From assembly GCA_002298145.1 (NCBI GenBank), contig DBMP01000013.1, positions 310,001 through 374,000 on the forward strand: DNA of 64,000 nt. Direction: 5' to 3'. The DNA comes from Spartobacteria bacterium UBA695 (GTDB taxonomy: Bacteria > Verrucomicrobiota > Verrucomicrobiia > Chthoniobacterales > Chthoniobacteraceae). The stretch's first letter is position 1. The number at the start of each line of letters is the position of its first letter. A program made the translations under genes and the position numbers. The notes under the pieces were generated by a model. The model searched no databases and was not told where the DNA came from. It saw only the letters and a program-made list of their open reading frames with translations. Shown here piece by piece: positions 51,874-59,229 of the stretch.

Positions 51874-53475
51874 ATGACCGAGCCCCTCTCCCTCCAGCAA
51901 CCCTCCGCAAACGGCCGTCGCAAAGCGGTGGGCATCGACCTCGGCACCACCTTTTCGGCGATGTGCCATGTGGACGAGACCGGGCGCACTCAGATCATCC
52001 CCAACGCCGAAAGCGAGCGGATCACCCCGTCGGTCATCCTCTTTGATGGCACCACGGCCATCATCGGCTCTGCCGCCAAGCAGAACGCCGTGGCCGAGCC
52101 GGAAAAAATCGTCGATTTCGTCAAACGCGAGATGGGCAAGAGTAAGATCGAGTTCAACCGCGAATTTGGCGGCAAACTCTGGAGCGCCGAGGAGCTTTCG
52201 GCCTTGATCTTGCGGAAGCTCAAGCAAGACGGCGAAAAATTCCTGGGCGAGCCGATCACCTACGCCGTCATCACCGTGCCCGCCTACTTCAGCGACGTCG
52301 AGCGCACCGCCACGATGCACGCCGGGCAACTCGCCGGGTTCGACGTCCTGCAAATCCTCAACGAACCGACCGCCGCCGCGCTCGCCTACGGCATCGACAA
52401 GCACAGCTGCAACGAGACCGTCTTCGTCTTTGACCTGGGCGGGGGGACCTTCGATGTGACCATCATGCGCATCGGCGAACACCACATCCAGATGCTCGGC
52501 AGCAACGGCGACCACCGCCTCGGCGGCAAGGACTGGGACGACGTCATCGTCAACTGGGTCAGCGAAGAGTTTGACCGGCAGTTCGGCGAAAACCCGCTCC
52601 TGGACCTCAACAGCTACCAGGACCTCTACAACCGCGCGCTCACCGCCAAGATCCAGCTTTCCAGCCGCAACAGCGCCACCATCGTCCACAGCTACGCCGG
52701 GCACAGCCTCAAGCTGGAAGTCACGCGCGAGGAATTCGAATACCGCAGCCGCCACCTGCTGGAAAAAGCCAAGTCCATTTGCGAGATCGCCATGGCCGAA
52801 GCCAAGCTCGACTGGACCGGCATCAACCGCGTGCTCCTCACCGGCGGCATGACGCGCATGCCCTCCGTGCGCGAGATGATCCGGCAGATGACCGGCCGCC
52901 CGCTCTCCGAGGACATCAGCCCGGACGAAGCCGTCGCCATGGGGGCCGCCTTGCAGGCCACCTTGGTCCTCCTGGGCCGGGAGGATACCGAAGGCGGCCA
53001 GCGCTTCATCTCTGAGGAGACCCGAGGCAAGCTTTCCGACGAAGCGGGCACGCTCGTCAAAGTCACCAACATCACCACCCACACCCTCGGCGTCGTCCTC
53101 TGGGATGACGAGGCGCTGGAGGAATACGTCTTCCCGATGATCCGCAAATCGACCCCGATCCCGGCGGAGATCCAGAACTCCTTTGGCACGGCCAAGGCGA
53201 ACATGAAGAACGTCATCGTCCGCGTCGTTGAGGGGGAGAGCACCGTCCCCGCTGAGTGCACGCCGCTGGGCATCTGCAACGTCGAGCTGCCCCCGTTCTT
53301 GCCCAAGGGCTCGCCCATCCAGCTCACCTACCGCTACGACGAGAACCAGGTCCTTGAGGTCAACGTGGACGCCTACGGCAACCAGAGCACCGTCAAAATC
53401 GCCCGCGAACTGGGCCTCAACGAAGCCGAAATGGAGAAAGCCACCGCGGATCTGATGTTGATCAACGTCGAATAA
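51874..53475 (+). CDS. Hsp70-family chaperone lacking the C-terminal lid
   Basis: 533 residues against about 640 in DnaK. The nucleotide-binding domain is complete: GIDLGTTFSAMCHVDETG, ITPSVILFD, VITVPAYFSDVERTATMHAGQLAGFDVLQILNEPTAAALAYG, VFDLGGGTFDVTIMRIG, and VLLTGGMTRMPSVREMI. The substrate-binding beta domain is recognisable (TLGVVLWDDEALEEYVFPMIRKSTPIP) but the alpha-helical lid is missing. Not the main DnaK, which should be encoded with grpE and dnaJ elsewhere. Thirty bases downstream lies a protein with J-like and TerB-like helical regions, probably its partner. Confidence 0.9.
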   Translation: MTEPLSLQQPSANGRRKAVGIDLGTTFSAMCHVDETGRTQIIPNAESERITPSVILFDGTTAIIGSAAKQNAVAEPEKIVDFVKREMGKSKIEFNREFGGKLWSAEELSALILRKLKQDGEKFLGEPITYAVITVPAYFSDVERTATMHAGQLAGFDVLQILNEPTAAALAYGIDKHSCNETVFVFDLGGGTFDVTIMRIGEHHIQMLGSNGDHRLGGKDWDDVIVNWVSEEFDRQFGENPLLDLNSYQDLYNRALTAKIQLSSRNSATIVHSYAGHSLKLEVTREEFEYRSRHLLEKAKSICEIAMAEAKLDWTGINRVLLTGGMTRMPSVREMIRQMTGRPLSEDISPDEAVAMGAALQATLVLLGREDTEGGQRFISEETRGKLSDEAGTLVKVTNITTHTLGVVLWDDEALEEYVFPMIRKSTPIPAEIQNSFGTAKANMKNVIVRVVEGESTVPAECTPLGICNVELPPFLPKGSPIQLTYRYDENQVLEVNVDAYGNQSTVKIARELGLNEAEMEKATADLMLINVE

Positions 53476-53504
53476 GCATTAGGCTGGACGGGACCTGTTT
53501 CCTC

Positions 53505-55112
53505 ATGGCGTTGCCCGATCCGTTACCTGATAATCCGCTGCGTTGGGATGGCTGGAAGCTTTACGGCTCCGCCAATGCCTACGAGCGTCTTTGCCTGGAT
53601 TTCTCCGCCAACCCCAGCAACGCCCAGATCGAGGCGAACTGCCGCCAGCTGCTGATGTGGTGGCAAAAAAAGCTGCCGCTCAAGAACCAGCCGAGCAACC
53701 CGCTCTCGCAGCTCCTGCGCGCCGGGCTCGACGAAGCCCCCGCCAAACTGGCCGAAGCCCGCACGCTGCTGCTCGACCCGGAGAGCCGCGCTGAGATCGA
53801 TAAAACGCTCCTCGCCGCCGAAAAAGAGACGGCACTGGGGGAGTTCGATAAATTTTTGGAATTCGTTCTCGCCGACGGCGCGCTCGGCGAGGAGGAGGAA
53901 GAAAACCTCTACACCGTGTGCGAGGCCAATCTCGGCCTCGGTCGCGTGGAGATGAAGGCCATCGTGGATTGCGAGCTGCAAAAACGCGGCTTCCTGCGCA
54001 TCCCCGCCCAGGCGGCCCCGCTTCCTCCGGCTCCCGAGGCGCCTTCCCGGGTTCAACCCGCCGCGACTTCCACGGCCGGTCCGCGCGAGGAATTCCTGCG
54101 CATGCTGCGGCTCTCCGAACTCGACGAGATTACCGACGACCAGCGCGACGCCTTCTGCAACATGGGCGAAGCCCTCGGCCTCAGCGGCGGCGATGCCGAG
54201 GACATCATCGACGATTACCTCGAAGAACGGATGCTCGCCGGGACCCAGGCGGTGCGCGCCGCGTTCCCTTCGGCAATTTCCAAGGCGGCCCCCCCCGCGG
54301 TCGCCGCTCCGCAGGGGCCCGATCTCTTTGCGCCGGTCTCGCCGCTTCAGCGCGCGGAGGAGAAGCGCCTGCATCCGAATTTCTCCAACTCGCTGGGCAT
54401 GGAAATGCTGCTCGTGACCACCGGTGCCTTTGAAATGGGGAGCGTTGACGCCGACGCCGCGCCCAACGAAAAGCCTGTTACGCTCACGCAGATTCCTGCC
54501 TTTTACCTTTCGCGCTGGACCGTCACCAACGCCCAGTACGAAGCGTTCGACCCCGGCCATTGCAACCGCCGCGCTCCCGGGGCAGGGGACCGCCACCCGG
54601 TCGTCTACGTCACGCGCGCCGAAGCCGGGCGCTTTTGCGAATGGCTCGGCAAAAAGGAGCGCCGCCCCTACCGGCTCCCGACCGAGGCCGAATGGGAATA
54701 CGCGGCGAGGGGAACCGACGGACGACAATTCCCGTGGGGCAATCGCCTCGACTCGGCCGACCGGGCCAATTTTGCCGACGCCAACAAGCGTCTGCCGTGG
54801 TCCGAGCCGTCCATCGACTGCGGATTCGCCGCCGCCTCGCCCGTGGGGAGCTTTCCCCTGGGAGCCAGCCCGTTTGGCCTGGAGGACATGGCCGGTAACG
54901 TCTGGGAATGGTGCGAAGATTGTTTTTCAGCCTATCCGGGCAGGCAACGGAGCGCCCCGCGAGGGCCCATCGGCGGCCCCCGGCAGATTTACCGAGGCGG
55001 TAGCTGGAAGTCGCGCATTACCAGCCTGCGAACTACCTCTCGGGGGATCAATTCCCCGGCCTACTCAGCCAACGACGTTGGGTTCCGGATTGCCTGCGAT
55101 TGCGGGCGATAG
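53505..55112 (+). CDS. SUMF1-fold protein with helical chaperone-partner-like N-terminus
   Basis: 535 residues. The first 105 (YERLCLDFSANPSNAQIEANCRQLLMWWQKK.., LLDPESRAEIDKTL) read like a degenerate J-domain without the HPD triad. Two TerB-like helical modules follow (FDKFLEFVLADGALGEEEEENL, about 117-138; RLSELDEITDDQRDAFCNMGEALGLSGGDAEDII). From about residue 290 there is a formylglycine-generating-enzyme fold: GAFEMGS, YLSRWTVTNAQYEAF, PYRLPTEAEWEYAARG, PFGLEDMAGNVWEW and a final DVGFRIAC. The active-site cysteine pair of true FGE is not visible, so it is probably a ligand-binding or structural SUMF1 domain. Thirty bases after the Hsp70 gene. Confidence 0.8.
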   Translation: MALPDPLPDNPLRWDGWKLYGSANAYERLCLDFSANPSNAQIEANCRQLLMWWQKKLPLKNQPSNPLSQLLRAGLDEAPAKLAEARTLLLDPESRAEIDKTLLAAEKETALGEFDKFLEFVLADGALGEEEEENLYTVCEANLGLGRVEMKAIVDCELQKRGFLRIPAQAAPLPPAPEAPSRVQPAATSTAGPREEFLRMLRLSELDEITDDQRDAFCNMGEALGLSGGDAEDIIDDYLEERMLAGTQAVRAAFPSAISKAAPPAVAAPQGPDLFAPVSPLQRAEEKRLHPNFSNSLGMEMLLVTTGAFEMGSVDADAAPNEKPVTLTQIPAFYLSRWTVTNAQYEAFDPGHCNRRAPGAGDRHPVVYVTRAEAGRFCEWLGKKERRPYRLPTEAEWEYAARGTDGRQFPWGNRLDSADRANFADANKRLPWSEPSIDCGFAAASPVGSFPLGASPFGLEDMAGNVWEWCEDCFSAYPGRQRSAPRGPIGGPRQIYRGGSWKSRITSLRTTSRGINSPAYSANDVGFRIACDCGR

Positions 55113-55125
55113 GGGGCTCTTTTTT

Positions 55126-55230
55126 TCACACGAAGGCGCAAAGGCTCAAAGAAGGCAGGTGCGTCTCTTCTTTGCGCCTTTGCGCTTTTGCGTGAGACTT
55201 TATGCCCTTTTGTCTGTGTAAACCGTATAA
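55126..55230. repeat. Palindromic MITE-like element, copy 3 (truncated)
   Basis: The central palindrome (CGAAGGCGCAAAGGCTCAAAG / CTTTGCGCCTTTGCGCTTTTGCG) and short right arm, reading back as TTATACGGTTTACACAGACAAAAGGGCATAAAGTCTCACGCAAA, match the short arm of copies 1 and 2. The long arm on the left has been lost except for TTTTTTTCAC. It begins 14 bases after the SUMF1 gene stop. Confidence 0.75.
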
Positions 55231-55290
55231 CTGGCAATCCCGGCCAGCTCCGCACGCTGGCGGGGCACGGGTGAGGCATCAGGTAAACAC

Positions 55291-55335
55291 AAACAGCCAC
55301 CGCTCTCTGTAGAGGCCGGTGGCTGTTTTGAAAAA
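55291..55335 (-). terminator. Terminator after rpsU
   Basis: AAACAGCCACCG (55291-55302) pairs with CGGTGGCTGTTT (55317-55328). The minus-strand transcript of rpsU runs into the stem and then a U-rich tail; a run of A precedes it. Confidence 0.85.
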
Positions 55336-55352
55336 AACGAGATCGGTAAGAC

Positions 55353-55550
55353 CTAGCTGTTGAAGCGGAAAGACTTCATCTTCGCGCGCTTGGCGTTGGC
55401 GCGAGCTTTCCGTTTCGTCTTCTGGGTCGGGGTCTCAAAGGCCCGCAGCCGACGAACTTCCTCCATTACTCCCTCGGAATCGAGTTTGTTTTTGAGGCGC
55501 TTGAGCGCGCGGTCAATGGGTTCTCCTTTGCGAACGACTACTTCTGGCAT
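55353..55550 (-). CDS. rpsU: 30S ribosomal protein S21
   Basis: 65 residues from the start at 55550, with AAGGAGA upstream; the longer frame to 55643 is not used. PEVVVRKGEPIDRALKRLKNKLDSEGVMEEVRRLRAFETPTQKTKRKARANAKR is the S21 consensus, with the basic C-terminus. S21 assists translation initiation near the anti-Shine-Dalgarno sequence. Single gene with its own terminator. Confidence 0.95.
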   Translation of the reverse strand: MPEVVVRKGEPIDRALKRLKNKLDSEGVMEEVRRLRAFETPTQKTKRKARANAKRAKMKSFRFNS

Positions 55551-55827
55551 GATGTTCTCCTTATGGGATCTGGTATTGGGATCCGGTATTTTTGGTAGGT
55601 AAAAATGAAAGGGTTTGGGCGGTCTAAATTGGGTTCGCGTCAAGAGAGGAGCTGGCCCCCAAGGACGTGAGGGTGGGATATTAGAGGCCGTTTACAGGTT
55701 CGTCAACCGCTGTTTCGGGTTTTTTCAATCGTCCTGTTTCCTCCCCAATGCCCCTTTTTTTTGACAAAATCACCCCTCCCCGGAATTTTTAGCCGGGCCT
55801 TTGCCGCATTCTTCGCGGCGAACCCTC
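55551..55827. other. Upstream region of rpsU
   Basis: About 280 bases without a gene. It must hold the rpsU promoter (minus strand). A poly-T/poly-A-like stretch (CCTTTTTTTTGACAAAAT, 55750-55767) contains TTGACA on the plus strand, a possible -35 box, but no matching -10 at the right distance was identified with confidence. Confidence 0.45.
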
Positions 55828-55975
55828 TATAATTTAGTAACGAGACAACCGCCCCCATTGCGCGCAAATACGATTAACGATTTGCGGTATTACAGGCGGC
55901 GAAATTGCCAAGAGCGTATGCGGATATTTTTTCCGCAAAGGTTGCTCTATTACTAAATAGGTAACGCGCTAACTG
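55828..55975 (+). ncRNA. Candidate structured RNA
   Basis: No gene fits here, but the arms at 55833-55850 (TTTAGTAACGAGACAACC) and 55940-55957 (GGTTGCTCTATTACTAAA) are complementary, with eight perfect outer pairs and an inner CAACC/GGTTG block, enclosing two smaller hairpins: CGCAAAT..ATTTGCG (55863-55886) and GCGGATATTTTTTCCGC (55920-55936). A TATAAT lies at 55828 on the plus strand and a rho-independent hairpin starts at 55977, about 140 bases on. The long closed stem with an internal bulge is like 6S-type RNAs, but the identity is unproved. Confidence 0.4.
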
Positions 55976-55976
55976 C

Positions 55977-56012
55977 AAAAGGGGAGAAGGCATTCAATCC
56001 TTCCCCCCTTTT
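55977..56012 (-). terminator. Terminator after the histone-like gene
   Basis: AAAAGGGGAGAAGG (55977-55990) pairs with CCTTCCCCCCTTTT (55999-56012) around an 8-base loop. It can end the leftward histone-like transcript and also a rightward RNA from 55828. Confidence 0.8.
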
Positions 56013-56029
56013 ACTAAATAAACGAAGAA

Positions 56030-56299
56030 CTATTTCTTCGCCGCTTTCTTAGCGACCGTCTTCTTGACTACTGCTTTCTTAGCAGCAGCTTTGGGCGCGG
56101 CTTTCTTAGCCGCCGCCTTTTTGGCGGGAGCTTTCGCAGCGACCGCTTTCTTAGCAGGAGCTTTCTTGGCGACTGCCTTCTTCGCAGGAGCCTTCTTGGC
56201 CGGAGCCTTCTTGGCTACAGCTTTCTTAGCCGGAGCTTTCTTAGCTACTTTCTTGGCCGGAGCTTTCTTAGCAGCGGCCTTTTTTTCTTTAATTGCCAT
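56030..56299 (-). CDS. Histone H1-like lysine/alanine-rich DNA-binding protein
   Basis: 89 residues made almost only of Ala and Lys, in repeated AKKAPAKKAxxKK units, like the C-terminal tail of eukaryotic H1 and bacterial proteins such as Hc1. No globular domain. It probably binds and condenses DNA or RNA non-specifically. It is expected to be small and very basic. The start at 56299 (MAIKEKKAAAKKAPA) is the only ATG available. It is a single gene between a terminator and the coa genes. Confidence 0.85.
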   Translation of the reverse strand: MAIKEKKAAAKKAPAKKVAKKAPAKKAVAKKAPAKKAPAKKAVAKKAPAKKAVAAKAPAKKAAAKKAAPKAAAKKAVVKKTVAKKAAKK

Positions 56300-56408
56300 G
56301 TGGGATTTTCCCCCCTTTCAAACCGCAGCAGCGGATATAAAAAAGTTGATTGAAACGAGTGAGATCATCGCTCGCTGGCCCTTCCGTAGCCGAAGTGAGG
56401 ACCGCAAG

Positions 56409-57050
56409 TCAACTTATTTGTTGCAATGCGCAAAGTATTTTCACAAGGGACTTTGCGAGTTCCGCTTTGGGGGCGCGCGGTAATACCCTACTAGTTTGGT
56501 CGGGTAGGAAAATCGTCAGTTCGTTCTCGTCGCTTTCAAATCCTAGTCCGGGCGCGGAGACGTTGTTTCCAATGATGGCGTCGCATTGCTTTTTCGTAAG
56601 CTTGATGCGCGCGTTTTTTTCCAGATCGTTGGTTTCCGCGGCAAATCCGGCGAGTAAAAATTTTTTTTCGCTCAGCGCGCCAAGCGAGGCAAGAATGTCT
56701 CGCGTGGAAATGAGCTCGATGGACGGAATTCCGTCGCGCTTTTTGATTTTGCGTTCCACGTAGCGCGCGGGTTTGAAGTCGGCGACGGCGGCGCAGAGCA
56801 CGGCGATGTCGACCCCGGCAAGATTTGCGTGGACGGCGTCGTACATGTCGTCGGCGCTGATCACGTTGACGACGTGCGCGCCGCGCGGTGCGGTGATTGC
56901 GACGGGGCCGCTGATGAGCACGACGTCATGGCCCGCGTCGAGCGCGGCTTGTGCGAGCGCGTAGCCCATTTTGCCCGAGGAGCGGTTGCTGATGAAGCGC
57001 ACGGGATCGATCGCTTCGCGTGTGGGGCCCGCGGTGATGAGGAATTTCAT
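56409..57050 (-). CDS. coaB: Phosphopantothenoylcysteine synthetase (stand-alone CoaB)
   Basis: 213 residues corresponding to the C-terminal half of Dfp. It joins 4'-phosphopantothenate and cysteine using CTP in coenzyme A synthesis. N-terminus ITAGPTREAIDPVRFISNRSSGKMGYALAQAAL, the AAVADFKPARY loop, LAGFAAETND and a nucleotide-proximal IIGNNVSAPGLGFESDENELTIF. In most bacteria coaB and coaC are one polypeptide; here they are separate, 19 bases apart. Confidence 0.92.
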   Translation of the reverse strand: MKFLITAGPTREAIDPVRFISNRSSGKMGYALAQAALDAGHDVVLISGPVAITAPRGAHVVNVISADDMYDAVHANLAGVDIAVLCAAVADFKPARYVERKIKKRDGIPSIELISTRDILASLGALSEKKFLLAGFAAETNDLEKNARIKLTKKQCDAIIGNNVSAPGLGFESDENELTIFLPDQTSRVLPRAPKAELAKSLVKILCALQQIS

Positions 57051-57069
57051 GGCGCTCGGCTTTTAGGCT

Positions 57070-57603
57070 CTACGCAAGGATTTGAGCGGCGCGGGCTACG
57101 ATGTCTTCGACGGGGCTCATGCGTCCCACGCCCTCATATCCGCATGCGAGTAACCCCGAGGCGGGGCCGACGAAATGGACGCCGCGTTCGCTCAGCTTGG
57201 CTGTGTTTTCCTTGGTCGCGGGGTGTTCCCACATTTTGCCGTTCATGGCGGGAGCGAGGAGAATCGGCGCGCGCGTGGCGAGCGCGATCTCGGTGAGATA
57301 GTTGTTGGCGAAGCCGTGGGCGAGGGCCGCGATGGTGTTCGCGCTGGCGGGCGCGACGATGAGCAGATCGGCTTGGTCGGCCAGTGCGATATGGCCCGGA
57401 CGCCACTCGCCGGTGATGGCGAAAGGATCGGTAACGACATTGTGACGCGAAAGCGTTTGCAATGTGAGCGGCGTGATGAACTGACACGCGGCGGGCGTCA
57501 TGGTGACATGTACTTCGTAGCCGAGCTTGACGAGTTGGCTGGTGAGGTCGGCTGCTTTGTAGGCGGCGATGGAACCGGTCACGCCGATGACGATGGTTTT
57601 CAT
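57070..57603 (-). CDS. coaC: Phosphopantothenoylcysteine decarboxylase (stand-alone CoaC)
   Basis: 177 residues, a flavoprotein that decarboxylates 4'-phosphopantothenoylcysteine to 4'-phosphopantetheine. Flavin-fold start IVIGVTGSIAAYKAADLTSQLVKLGYEVHV, catalytic His in WRPGHIALADQADLLIVAPASANTIAALAHGFANN, PAMNGKMWEHPATKENTAKL, and the C-terminal Cys in SGLLACGYEGVGRM. Its stop is 19 bases before coaB. Immediately upstream is gmk, with no rpoZ between as in many operons of this type. Confidence 0.93.
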   Translation of the reverse strand: MKTIVIGVTGSIAAYKAADLTSQLVKLGYEVHVTMTPAACQFITPLTLQTLSRHNVVTDPFAITGEWRPGHIALADQADLLIVAPASANTIAALAHGFANNYLTEIALATRAPILLAPAMNGKMWEHPATKENTAKLSERGVHFVGPASGLLACGYEGVGRMSPVEDIVARAAQILA

Positions 57604-57629
57604 GCGGGAATGTTTATATCAGATGCGTT

Positions 57630-58253
57630 TTATGCGATCGGATTGAAGAGCAGGCGCGAACTACGGCTGCGCTCGGAACGCATGATGGCACGGAATCCGG
57701 CGAGGTCTTCCTCGGGTGTCGTGGTGACGAGTGCGTATTGGTAGAGCCGCCAGTCGCGCATTTCGATTTCTGCGTTGTGGAGGCGCAGCGCGATTTGCTC
57801 GGGCGTCTCGGTGCCGCGTTTGGCGAGGCGCGCGCGCAGGACGTCCATGTGCTCGGGCATCAGGAAAACGTCTACGAGGGCGGCGCGAATTTCCGCGTCG
57901 CTGCTGGCGCGGATTTTCGCCGCACCCTGCGTGTCGATGTCGACGAGCACATCGCCGCCGCTGCGCACGACGTCGAGCACTTCGCTTTTCAGCGTGCCGT
58001 AGTAGTTGTTGTGCACTTGCGCGTATTCGAGGAATTCGCCCGCGGCGATGCGCCGTTCAAATTCCTCGCGCGAGATGAAGTGATAATCCACGCCGTCGGC
58101 TTCGCCGGGACGCGGCGCGCGCGTCGTGCAGGAGACCGAGTAGGCGAAATCCTGATCGCACTGGAGGCCCGCGCGAAGGGTTGATTTTCCCGCGCCGGAG
58201 GGTGCGGAGAGGATGAAGAGAATGCCGTGCCGGGGGAGTTTTTTAAGGTTCAT
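57630..58253 (-). CDS. gmk: Guanylate kinase
   Basis: 207 residues. It phosphorylates GMP to GDP with ATP. P-loop LFILSAPSGAGKSTLRAGL, GMP-binding YSVSCTTRAPRPGEADGVDYHFISREEFERRI, GEFLEYAQVHNNYYGTLK and VLVDIDTQGAAKIR. It overlaps yicC by 4 bases (58250-58253) and precedes coaC by 26 bases. Confidence 0.96.
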   Translation of the reverse strand: MNLKKLPRHGILFILSAPSGAGKSTLRAGLQCDQDFAYSVSCTTRAPRPGEADGVDYHFISREEFERRIAAGEFLEYAQVHNNYYGTLKSEVLDVVRSGGDVLVDIDTQGAAKIRASSDAEIRAALVDVFLMPEHMDVLRARLAKRGTETPEQIALRLHNAEIEMRDWRLYQYALVTTTPEEDLAGFRAIMRSERSRSSRLLFNPIA

Positions 58254-59122
58254 TCAATGTTCTGGATTTGTTCGCGAATTTTTTCCATCTCAGCTTTGCA
58301 CATCACCACGCATTGGGAAATTTCCACGTCGTTGGCCTTTGAGCCGAGCGTGTTGAGTTCGCGCACGATTTCCTGCGTCATGAACTCCAGCGTGCGGCCG
58401 ACCGGTTCGTTGCGGCGGAGGTGATGGGCGAACTGGGTGAAGTGGCTGTCCAGGCGAGTGAGCTCTTCGGTGATGTCCGATTTATCGGCAAAGAAGATGA
58501 CTTCTTTGGTGATCCGTTCGTCGTCGATGGGGAGCTCCAGGCCGACCTTCTCGATGCGTTCCTTGAGGTTCTGGCGGAATTTTTTCAACACTCCGGGGTG
58601 GAGGATGTGGATTTTGCGGAGCGCCTCGCGCACGGTCTTGAGGCGGCGGATCAAATCCTTGGCGAGGTTCTTGCCCTCGATCTCGCGCATGGCCACGAGC
58701 TGCACGAGGGCTTCCTTGAGGGCCTCCTCGATGTGGGGCCAGGCGTCGTGGGTGGAGAGGGACTCCTCCGGCACGCGCACCACGCCCGGGGCGCGCAGGA
58801 CGGTCTCGATATTCACTTCGCCCGCCGCGCCGAGGCTCGTCTGAAGGTCGCGCATGGCTTTGAAATACGTTCGGGCAAGGTCGAAATCGATGGCGACTTT
58901 CTGGGAGGTGGGGCAGGCGTGCGCGGCCACGACCACGTTGAGCCGCCCCCGGGAGATCTCCGAGTTGATCAAATCGCGCACCCGGGGTTCCAGTTCTGCC
59001 AAGTCTCGCGGCAGGGTTACGGTGACGTCGCTCTGTTTCCGGTTTACGGAGTTTACTTCTACACTGTATTGGGTTCCGTTGGTGCCACTTTGGCCCCGTC
59101 CATACCCGGTCATGCTTCTCAT
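58250..59122 (-). CDS. YicC-family protein (endoribonuclease-like)
   Basis: 290 residues from the start at 59122 (MRSMTGYGRGQSG). The YicC N-terminal domain is complete, followed by ISRGRLNVVVAAHA, DRDL.RLK-type KDLIRRLKTVREALRKIH and a C-terminal DUF1732 part (GRTLEFMTQEIVRELNTLGSKANDVEISQCVVMCKAEMEKIREQIQNIE). E. coli YicC promotes RyhB decay; its relatives behave as RNA endonucleases. It is the first gene of yicC-gmk-coaC-coaB. Confidence 0.92.
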   Translation of the reverse strand: MRSMTGYGRGQSGTNGTQYSVEVNSVNRKQSDVTVTLPRDLAELEPRVRDLINSEISRGRLNVVVAAHACPTSQKVAIDFDLARTYFKAMRDLQTSLGAAGEVNIETVLRAPGVVRVPEESLSTHDAWPHIEEALKEALVQLVAMREIEGKNLAKDLIRRLKTVREALRKIHILHPGVLKKFRQNLKERIEKVGLELPIDDERITKEVIFFADKSDITEELTRLDSHFTQFAHHLRRNEPVGRTLEFMTQEIVRELNTLGSKANDVEISQCVVMCKAEMEKIREQIQNIE

Positions 59123-59229
59123 TGTAAAAAGAGTCGATAATCTTTGGTGAAAATACAATGAGAAATAGCACATCCTCTGTTGCTATTCCTCACCATCGAT
59201 TGTTAAATTCCCGCGCGTCAGACCTACCC

